This document shows positions 56,785-64,000 of a stretch of DNA of 64,000 nt, one piece after another. This DNA is from DATJPW01 sp963752855. Lineage in GTDB: Bacteria; Desulfobacterota; Desulfomonilia; Desulfomonilales; Desulfomonilaceae. Made by a program: the position numbers and the translations under genes. The first letter of the stretch is position 1, and each line of letters begins with the position of its first letter. The stretch spans positions 42,657-106,656 of the forward strand of contig CAVVZX010000009.1 of the NCBI GenBank assembly GCA_963752855.1. Direction: 5' to 3'. The notes under the pieces were generated by a model, which had not been told where the DNA came from, did not search any database, and worked only from the letters and a program-made list of their open reading frames with translations.

Positions 56785-57932
56785 GTGTAATATCCTCCAG
56801 GCTTGGCCTGCATCTCCCTACATACTTTGTTTGTATGTTGGCTATTCCTTGGACGGCGGGCAAGAGCTGCAGGCAGTTGTTGAAGATGTCATTGTCCTTC
56901 AGATACAGCTATTGTACCCAGCTCACCCTTGAATTTGTCTTCTGCTGCACCCCACTCCACGAAACTTTTGGGGAACTCGGCCTGACAAGCTAAACTACCC
57001 GACTTTCCGCGTCTGAGTTGTAATTAAGCGAACCTGAAACAGCTTCATATGTGTATAAATTTCTTTTTGTATGTATACCGAGGTACAGAGCTAAAGTTCT
57101 GTATTAGAGCAATGGAAATCTACACCAGCACTTGGGTATATTCACGCTTATGCAGTGGGATACAGCTTCAGACATTCCACTTGTATACCTAAATGTTTAT
57201 CTCTGTCCGCCTCCCTGTGTAAACTCCGTTTATCAAGAAATTCCCAAATCCGGTTGAGACACTGGAAACCAGATCACCCAGGCGCGACTTCCGCGGGGTG
57301 TGATAGATTCGGCAAGGCAAGTTGTGGCGCGCATGAGCTGAACGTCGACCTTCGCCTGGGGAATCTTGACGACTACCGAACTGGTCCGCGAGAGGGTGAG
57401 TTTGTTTTCAGTATATGGAACTATTTTGTCGGCAGCGGGTCCAAACTAACAATTATGGCATGGATCAAATTTGTTAAAGTTTTGGTGGCTGAGTGAGATT
57501 CGGGTCCGTCAATTAGTTCGGAACGGGTGGGAAATTGCTACGACTTCACGTAACACAACAGAATCACTATCCGGACACTAATGGTTTGGCGCCTCGGCCC
57601 TGCTCTTGTCAGAGATCGTCAAGGGGCCAGTGGGGTCTATCCAGGCGTCGGGTCGCTCATCGGCCCGATTGTTGCGTACCTGGTATGTACGGAAAATACC
57701 CTCAACTAGGAATCATGTGATCTTCGAGTTCTTAATGGACTTAGCCTGCTCCTCGCCTACACCGTGATATGGGTCATGGATGCCAATTAACGGCTCCGCT
57801 CCATTGCTTTGAATTTGTATGAAAGAGCAGGCTCCGCAACCAGGTACTCGGCAACAAGCACAACAAAGTCATCCGAAGACATGCAGCCGAGAGTTTTGTA
57901 AAAAGCCGGATTGCCAAGCAAGGAGGACCACG
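56785..57932. other. Large intergenic region without a supported gene
   Basis: About 1,150 bases. The part near 57000-57150 is AT-rich and may hold promoters for the divergent genes. The longest open frame (57155-57496) has no ribosome-binding site, no family resemblance and no regular amino acid composition. No RNA gene was recognised. Confidence 0.5.
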
Positions 57933-58868
57933 ATGGTAACGAGAGTCGCCTTGGGTTTGATAATCAGCTCAAGTTTGATGGTGTTTTCGGTGTTTGCCGA
58001 GAGCACCGGATTGAGTCAGGATGAAATCGCAATACGCAAAGCCGTTGAATCTTATGTGGCAGCCTATAACGGCGGAGATGCCGCGGCTGTGGCTTCTCAC
58101 TGGAGCCGGGAGGGCTCGTACCGGACCCAGACCGGAGAATACGCGAAGGGCCCGGATAAAATAAAATCTGCCCTGGAAAAGTTCTTTGCCGAAAATAAGG
58201 GCATCCAGGTCAAGGCAGCACTGTTCGATCTTCAACTCGAGTCGGCGAATCGAGCGATAGCTAAAGGGCTTGCAGTGTTCAGCCGTCCCGGGGAAGATAA
58301 CGACGAAGTCCTTTTCACCACGACGAATGTGAAAGAAAACGGGAAATGGAAGCTCCTTAGGGTGGAGGAAGAGGAGTCTAACGTTCCTCTGGCCACAATC
58401 GCGAAACTCGGGGAACTGGAGTGGCTCATTGGTGATTGGGTGGACCAGGACGAAGATTCCAGCGTTGAAACTACTTTTCGATGGGCGAAGGATTACGCCT
58501 TTATTACAGGTACATTTCGGGTGAGAGTAGGCGATCGGATCGATCTCGAAGGTTCACAAATGATTGGTTGGGACCCTGTGGCAAAAAAGATCCGCTCATG
58601 GATATTCGATAACAAAGCAGGATTTGGAGAGGGCGAATGGTCCAAGGCTGGCAATACCTGGACGGTGAACGTAAAAAGCGTTCTCGGTCCTGGCCAGAAA
58701 GCATCATCGATCAACGTCTATACATACCTTGATCCAAATTCATTTGGCTGGCAGTCGATTGGCCGCGAAGTGCAGGGAGAGTTGCTCCCGGACATTGATC
58801 AGGTCACGGTAGTACACAAGAAACGTCGGAAAAGCAGAATCAAAATCAGGAAAAAAGAGGAGGGAGTC
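57933..58868 (+). CDS. Secreted SnoaL-like/SgcJ-type (DUF4440) protein, running in frame into the next gene
   Basis: ATG 57933 follows AAGGAGG. A signal peptide (VALGLIISSSLMVFSVFAES) precedes a SnoaL-like fold: EIAIRKAVESYVAAYNGGDA and VASHWSREGSYRTQTGEYA. A second beta domain follows (LEWLIGDWVDQDEDSSVETT, GSQMIGWDPVAKKIRSWIFD), as in SgcJ/EcaC-annotated proteins. The catalytic role is unknown. There is no stop codon before the ATG of the downstream gene at 58869, which has its own GAGGAGGG site, signal peptide and composition. Either the two are a real fusion, or a base error near 58820-58860 hides the stop: one shifted frame gives a TGA overlapping that ATG. Confidence 0.65.
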
Positions 58869-60248
58869 ATGAAAAGGCTAGCTCTTTTGGCCCTACCTAT
58901 ATCGTTTGTATTTTGCCTTTCACTGGCAGTTGAAGACTCTTACTCACGCGGCGGTGGCGCTAGAGGCGGCAACTTTAGTGGCGCCAACAGGGGAGGCGCG
59001 GCCCATTACAGTGGAGCTGCTTCTCGGAGCCCTTCCATGAGTTCATCCTCCCAGTCTCGGCCCTCCACGTCACAGTCTAGACCGCAGTCCAAACCGGCTC
59101 AATCCACTAAGGTTGCCTCTAGCCCGCAGCGACCTTCGACTCCTAGCCAGGTGGCATCTCAACGCCCTAGTACTTCGGGCCAGAAACTTTCTTCGACCGC
59201 CGGGTCAAAAGTGGAGAGCAGACCGGCCGGCCCTGGGGGGACGAAACCCAGCCAGGGTCAAGTTCAGCAGCACTTGAATCTTCCTCAACAGGGAGGAAAG
59301 GGCATGTCCGATGCGGCCAAGATAGGCATCGGTGCTGCCGCGGGATCGCTCGGATTAGCGGGTGCGAAGCAATTGCTGGAAGCTCAAAAACCAGGGGGAA
59401 CTCGGCCGGAAGCTGGAGACAGAGGCGGTGTCGGTGAAAGACCAGGCGCGGGAGATCGTCTCCAGGCAAGCACGCTTCCCGCGGAACGACCGGGTGCGGG
59501 CGAAAGGCCGGGAATAGGTGAGCGTCCGGCTCAGCTGCCGGCTCGAGCAAATGCAGGCCAAATTCGCGACAATGCTCAAGGCAGATATGACAATCTTCTT
59601 ACGCCCCAGTGGTGGAAGGACCATCCAAATATGGCCCAGGCCTATGGGCAAAACTTCGGAAAATATCAATACGCACGCAATCATTGGTGGAGGCACGCCA
59701 CCTGGGCTGCGTTAGGCGGTTGGGTGGCAGGGAGTTCCTGGGACTCCCCCGCTTATTATGATTACGGTGAAGACATCTACTACCAGGATGAACAGGTTTA
59801 TATGAACGGAAAACCTGTGGCAAGCGCGGACGAATACTATCAGCAGGCGACTGCCATAGCCAAAAGCGCTCCGCCGGCTCAAGAATCGGAGACGGACTGG
59901 CTGCCACTCGGGGTTTTTGCAATCTCGAAAGACCAGGCCAGTGATTCAAATATGGTCTTACAGCTTGCGGTTGAAAAGGACGGCGTCATAGCCGGGACAT
60001 ATTACAACACCGCAACAGACGCTGCTCGGCCTGTGAGAGGTATGGTCGACAAAAAGACGCAGCGTGCTGCATGGACCTTTTCCGACGGCAAGAATACGGA
60101 TATCGTCATGGAGACCGGCATTTTCAATCTGACACAAGATCAAACGGAAGCGCTCGTGCATTTTGGCAAAGATAAGACACAGCAATGTTTGATGGTTCGG
60201 CTTGATCAGCCGAAAGACACTGAAACAGCTAAAGAGCAGGCGAAATAG
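58869..60248 (+). CDS. Secreted low-complexity protein of the mu-protocadherin-like (Planctomycete) family
   Basis: A protein of 459 residues from ATG 58869. A signal peptide (LALLALPISFVFCLSLAVE) precedes a Ser/Pro/Gln-rich segment (SSSSQSRPSTSQSRPQSKPA), a Gly-helix (AAKIGIGAAAGSLGLAGAKQ) and GERPGAGER-type repeats. The conserved C-terminal module follows: TPQWWKDHPNMAQAYGQNFG, YYDYGEDIYYQDEQVYMNGK, WLPLGVFAISKDQASDSNMV and KDGVIAGTYYNTATDAARPV. This ending is known from large Planctomycete surface proteins annotated as mu-protocadherin-like. Function unknown; probably cell-surface or periplasmic. Confidence 0.72.
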   Translation: MKRLALLALPISFVFCLSLAVEDSYSRGGGARGGNFSGANRGGAAHYSGAASRSPSMSSSSQSRPSTSQSRPQSKPAQSTKVASSPQRPSTPSQVASQRPSTSGQKLSSTAGSKVESRPAGPGGTKPSQGQVQQHLNLPQQGGKGMSDAAKIGIGAAAGSLGLAGAKQLLEAQKPGGTRPEAGDRGGVGERPGAGDRLQASTLPAERPGAGERPGIGERPAQLPARANAGQIRDNAQGRYDNLLTPQWWKDHPNMAQAYGQNFGKYQYARNHWWRHATWAALGGWVAGSSWDSPAYYDYGEDIYYQDEQVYMNGKPVASADEYYQQATAIAKSAPPAQESETDWLPLGVFAISKDQASDSNMVLQLAVEKDGVIAGTYYNTATDAARPVRGMVDKKTQRAAWTFSDGKNTDIVMETGIFNLTQDQTEALVHFGKDKTQQCLMVRLDQPKDTETAKEQAK

Positions 60249-60403
60249 ACTTAGGTATTGAAGCCAGATAATTCCTCATTACTTCCACGAATCGGTGAGA
60301 GGGCCTGGGGTTAGGAGAATCGTTTCACCGGCTGGACCGGTGTCGGAAGCCGTGAGGCAGCCCCAGTCCGGTCGAAACATCAAGAGAAAGAGGAGGGAGA
60401 AAA

Positions 60404-61444
60404 ATGGCAGTTCCAAAAATCGCAATTAATGGTTTTGGCCGGATCGGACGAATGGTAACACGGATTGCCAAAATGCATGGACATTTTGATGTCGTCGCTA
60501 TCAATGACCTTACGGACCCGGAGCATCTGGCATACTCCTTCAAGTATGACAGCGTTCATGGCATGTACCCCGGCAAAGTCCAAATCGACGGCAGCAACAT
60601 GATCATCGACAACGATTCCTTTAAAGTGCTGGGGGAAAAAGATCCCGCGAAACTCCCGTGGCGCGACCTGGGAGTTGATTACGTCATCGAGAGCACAGGC
60701 AAGTTCCGAAAGCTCGACGAGCTTGCGAGCCACCTGAATGCAGGCGCCAGGCGGGTAATTGTGACGGTTCCGACTAAAGATTATCTGGAGAGCACGATTG
60801 TCCTCGGGGTGAACGATCATGTTCTCACACAGGAAGCCAAAATCATCAGTAACGCCAGTTGCACTACAAACTGCGTAGCGCCCATCGCTCTGGTGCTGCA
60901 TCAAGCTTTCGGTATAAAACGGGGACTACTGAACACTGTGCATGCATTCACGGCCGATCAACGACTGGTCGACACCCCCCACAAGGATTTTCGGCGATCG
61001 TGGCATGCCAGCGTCAATATTATTCCAACGTCTACAGGTGCGGCCCGAGCGGTGGGAAGGGTGATTCCCGAATTGGAAGGCAGGCTGGACGGCATAGCCA
61101 TGAGGGTACCCGTTCCTGACGGCAGCGTAGCCGATCTGACCATAGAACTCGAGAAAGCGGTGACGATCCAGCAATTGAACGATGCAGTCCGAAAGGCGGC
61201 TGAGGGACCACTAAAAGGAATCTTGCAATACCAGGAAGATCCAATTGTCTCTACGGACATAATAGGAAACACTCACTCGAGTATTTTCGATTCACAACTT
61301 ACACAGGTAATGCATGATACGCTGGTCAAGGTAATCGCTTGGTATGATAATGAGTGGGGATACAGTTCGCGTGTCGAGGATTTGATCGTTCGTTTGGCCG
61401 CGATGGACGGCATGCAAACGGATCTGGAGGCCAGGAATAGCTGA
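60404..61444 (+). CDS. gap: Type I glyceraldehyde-3-phosphate dehydrogenase
   Basis: An intact protein of 346 residues that oxidises glyceraldehyde 3-phosphate to 1,3-bisphosphoglycerate. NAD-binding INGFGRIGRMVTR is at the N-terminus, with AINDLTD (Asp in the NAD-selecting position). The catalytic Cys lies in SNASCTTNCVAP, followed by TVHAFTADQRLVD with the His and the signature WYDNEWGYSSR. The ribosome-binding site is GAGGAGGGAG. First of a gap-fba-pfk run on one strand. Confidence 0.97.
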   Translation: MAVPKIAINGFGRIGRMVTRIAKMHGHFDVVAINDLTDPEHLAYSFKYDSVHGMYPGKVQIDGSNMIIDNDSFKVLGEKDPAKLPWRDLGVDYVIESTGKFRKLDELASHLNAGARRVIVTVPTKDYLESTIVLGVNDHVLTQEAKIISNASCTTNCVAPIALVLHQAFGIKRGLLNTVHAFTADQRLVDTPHKDFRRSWHASVNIIPTSTGAARAVGRVIPELEGRLDGIAMRVPVPDGSVADLTIELEKAVTIQQLNDAVRKAAEGPLKGILQYQEDPIVSTDIIGNTHSSIFDSQLTQVMHDTLVKVIAWYDNEWGYSSRVEDLIVRLAAMDGMQTDLEARNS

Positions 61445-61576
61445 GCACCGGGCAGAACACCACCAACTCCTCAAAAGTCGTCTTCAGGATTGATGCTAGC
61501 GTTGAGTCGATCGGGTCGCCCAAATGGCGGCGCCCAAATGAGCTTTAGTTAAATTCACCCAACGGGGGAGGTCGTC

Positions 61577-62552
61577 ATGACTTTCAAATACAGTAACCTA
61601 GGGCTGGTAAATACCAAGAATTTGTTTCAACGGGCTGCTGAGAGCGGTTACGCCGTCCCTGCTTATAATTTCAATAATATGGAGCAGCTTCAAGCAATCA
61701 TTGTGGGATGTGTGGAATCGCGCTCGCCGGTCATTTTACAAGTCTCCGGAAGCGCAAGGAACTATATACATCCTGATCTCTTGCCCCACATGGTGCACGG
61801 TGCGCTTGAAATGGCCCGAACCATCGGGACCGCCATTCCCGTTGTGCTACACTTGGACCATGGTGACACCTATGAACTTGCCAAGTCATGCATTGATACC
61901 GGTTTTTCATCCGTGATGATAGATGGATCTCACCATTCATTCGAGGAAAATATTGGACTTACAAAAAAGGTCGTAGAATATGCCCATGAGCGCGACGTCA
62001 CGGTTGAAGGCGAACTCGGAGTTTTGGCGGGAGTTGAGGACGCTGTGTCCTCAGAAATGTCTCACTACACGAAACCCTCGGAGGTTGAGGAATTTGTGGA
62101 GCGGACCTCCGTGGACAGCCTGGCCATTTCTATCGGCACTTCCCACGGCGCCTATAAGTTTAAGATCAAACCTGGTGAGGAGCCCCCATCTCTGCGGTTT
62201 GACATTTTAGAGGAAGTGGAGCGTCGAATTCCGGGTTTTCCGATAGTGCTGCACGGCGCGTCGTCGGTAATGCCCGAATATGTTGCAATGATCAACAGGT
62301 TTGGCGGCAAGATGGAGGAAGCGGTTGGTATACCGGAAGAACAGCTAAGGCGGGCTGCCGGATCGGCAGTATGTAAGATCAACATCGACAGCGACGGCAG
62401 GCTTGCCATTACTGCAACCATCCGGAAGATCTTTGCAGAGAAACCGGGGGAGTTTGATCCACGCAGAGTACCTTGGCCCGGCGCGTGATGAGCTAATCAG
62501 AATGATCAAATACAAGAACGAGCACGTCCTGGGAAGCGCAGGGCGCGCATGA
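61577..62552 (+). CDS. fba: Class II fructose-bisphosphate aldolase, one frameshift
   Basis: A zinc-dependent aldolase. Motifs: YAVPAYNFNNMEQLQAII, VVLHLDHGDTYELAKSCID with the metal-binding His and catalytic Asp, SVMIDGSHHSFEENI, VEGELGVLAG, TSHGAYKF and VLHGASSV. One extra base near 62471 (cgcagagtacc) ends the naive frame at GA. In the corrected frame the expected C-terminus follows (YLGPARDELIRMIKYKNEHV, then GSAGRA) with a stop at 62550-62552. The corrected length, about 324 residues, fits the family. GGGGGAGG precedes the ATG. It lies between gap and pfk. Confidence 0.93.
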
Positions 62553-62616
62553 GGGACTGGCCTGGTATTGGCTATGGGGTGATGAAGATATTATCAATTC
62601 GAAGGGGAACAATTTC

Positions 62617-63957
62617 ATGATGGAATTGAAAAGTTCTGATTTCGAAATACAAAGGCTCGGCAATGCAGGATTCCGTCTCCGATGCCGGCCACCTGCTTCG
62701 TCGATGCTCACGAACGGGTCCTTTATCATGCGACGCTTGCAGAAATTCAGGGATTTCTCAATTCAGGCCAACAGCCGCCATCCTTTGAAATGGCAGGCCC
62801 CAGGCAGCGAATCTTTTTTGATCCATCGAACCTCAAGTGCGGAATAGTGACCTGTGGGGGATTGTGCCCGGGCCTTAATGACGTGATACGATCCATAGTA
62901 TTGGCCTATTTCATCATTACGGAGTTAGCGCAATATTCGGATTCCCATTCGGCTATGAAGGACTCACTCAAAAGTATGGGCATCAGCCAATTGAACTCAC
63001 TCCCGACCTAGTTGCCGAGATTCAGGAAAAGGGCGGCACAATTCTGGGATCTTCTCGCGGTCCACAAGATGTTGGTGAGATGGTCACACTTCGAACGCAT
63101 GAATATTGGCATTCTGTTCGCTGTCGGTGGAGACGGAACACTACGGGGAGCAAGCGCCGTAGCGCAGGAGATCAGCCGGCGCAAATTGACGATTTCTGTT
63201 ATCGGTGTCCCGAAGACCATCGACAATGACATCTCCTGCATAGAAACCTCGTTCGGTTTTGTTACGGCTGTTAGCGAAGCGCGGGGCGCCATCTATGCTT
63301 CTCATTCGGAAGCGCGGAGCCAGAAACGGGGTAGGACTAGTAAAACTGATGGAAGAGAATCGGGTTTTATTGCAGCTTACGCGTCGGTCGCCACAAACCA
63401 TATGAACTTCTGCCTTGTTCCCGAGGTTAAGTTCACTATGGAAGCATTTCTTCGAGCGCTGGAGGAGAGGCTGAATCGTCGCGGCCACGCGGTCATCGTC
63501 GCAGCTGAAGGGGCGGGTCAAGATCTCGTTCAGGCCACAGGAGATAGGGACGCGTCGGGAAACGTCAGATTCACAGATGTGGGAGTGTATCTAAAGGAAC
63601 GTATTGTGCGCCATTTCAAAAAGACCGGCACGGAACTCAACCTGAAATACATTGATCCTAGCTACACAATTCGGAGTATGCCCGGCCAACCCTCAGACTT
63701 CAGCCTTTTGCCTGATGTTGGGACACAATGCTGTCCATGCTGCAATGGCGGGGAAAACCGACATGGTAGTCGGTAACTGGCAACGTCACTTCACCCACGT
63801 GCCCATTACCATGGCCGTTGCTGCTCGGAAGAAGATGGAGCCAGACGGAAGGCTCTGGGGTAACGTGCTGTCCTGCACAGGTCAGCCGCATCCGATTGGA
63901 ATAAAACTCTTTTATCCCGAATCGTTTGACGGCAAGACAAGGAAATACATAGGGTAG
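62617..63957 (+). CDS. pfk: 6-phosphofructokinase (TP0108/plant-like group), about seven frameshifts
   Basis: Pieces in all three frames join to one phosphofructokinase of about 440 residues. They are: an N-terminal extension (MMELKSSDFEIQRLGNAGF, then FVDAHERVLYHATLAEIQGF), CGIVTCGGLCPGLNDVIRSI, FGFPFGYEGL, GGTILGSSRGPQDVGEMV, FAVGGDGTLRGASAVAQEI, GVPKTIDNDISCIETSFGF, MGRESGFIAAYASVA, EGAGQD, and the end AGKTDMVVGNWQRHFTHVPI. The Gly after the Asp of GGDG favours ATP over pyrophosphate, while the Lys in PKTIDND is usual for non-allosteric and pyrophosphate types. Shifts near 62672, 62911, 63085, 63315, 63343 and 63675 are the main ones. All active-site residues survive, so the gene is probably functional in the real genome. 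Confidence 0.85.
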
Positions 63958-64000
63958 CGACACAAATCTTACCGAACTATTTGAGAAGTAGTCAGACTAG

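Noticed and set aside
57155..57496. A 113-codon open frame in the large intergenic region
   Set aside because: No ribosome-binding site, irregular composition and no recognisable motif; likely chance.
1..64000. CRISPR arrays, prophage or integrative elements
   Set aside because: No regularly spaced repeats, cas genes, integrases, phage structural genes or tRNA-linked attachment sites were seen.

Overview
This window looks like chromosomal DNA from an anaerobic sulfate-reducing or syntrophic bacterium of the Desulfobacterota (former Deltaproteobacteria). The strongest evidence is a DsrC protein with both C-terminal redox cysteines, an anaerobic corrinoid methyl-transfer cluster, a TAXI-type TRAP transporter and a tmRNA with the tag ANNNEYALAA. 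The genus is inference; a Desulfomonile-like relative would fit. The window has no rRNA or tRNA genes and no CRISPR array or prophage. Its only recognisable insertion sequence is a decayed IS630-type transposase.

Layout. 0.1-7.2 kb: a same-strand cluster for corrinoid-dependent methyl transfer (pterin methyltransferase, corrinoid protein, UroD-like methyltransferase, GntR regulator, second corrinoid protein, DUF1638 protein, ferredoxin-ASKHA corrinoid reactivator, then a 4-oxalocrotonate-tautomerase-like protein). Together these would take a methyl group from a donor, possibly a methoxylated aromatic, through a corrinoid to tetrahydrofolate. 7.2-12.3 kb: palindromic repeats, an outer-membrane porin, an unusual rubredoxin-GAF-nucleotide cyclase fusion and an acyl-CoA thioesterase. 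12.4-14.6 kb: an XRE antitoxin-like gene, a possible toxin remnant, the dead IS630 and REP-like palindromes. 14.6-20.8 kb, minus strand: a SpoIIE-type phosphatase coupled to an NMT1/THI5-like binding protein, then ssrA, smpB, ptsI and ptsH. 21-28.8 kb: M20 hydrolase, TolC-like protein, a coiled-coil protein, dsrC, a TPR protein and plsB. 29-36 kb: an acyl-CoA ligase, an APC permease, thiC or a thiC-like gene, and small proteins. 36.5-43.2 kb, mostly minus strand: a TRAP-TAXI import system with its DUF1850 partner, a remnant of a second TRAP permease, and an MMPL exporter. 43.9-47 kb: a secreted acetolactate decarboxylase and small secreted proteins including two DUF4189 paralogues. 47.4-57 kb: glgX, a PAS protein, a LOG-family protein, a GNAT acetyltransferase, a MaoC-phosphotransacetylase fusion, a SulP transporter and a PhoU-like protein. 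57.9-64 kb: a SnoaL-like protein read in frame into a Planctomycete-type surface protein, then the glycolytic genes gap, fba and pfk.

A striking property of the window is the number of single-base frameshifts. I count more than forty in about twenty genes, including fba and pfk. In each case the family sequence resumes at once in another frame, with no premature stop and no loss of conserved residues. This points to indel errors in a lightly polished long-read assembly rather than to mass pseudogenisation. Gene spans below cover the whole inferred gene across such shifts, and each entry says where they fall.
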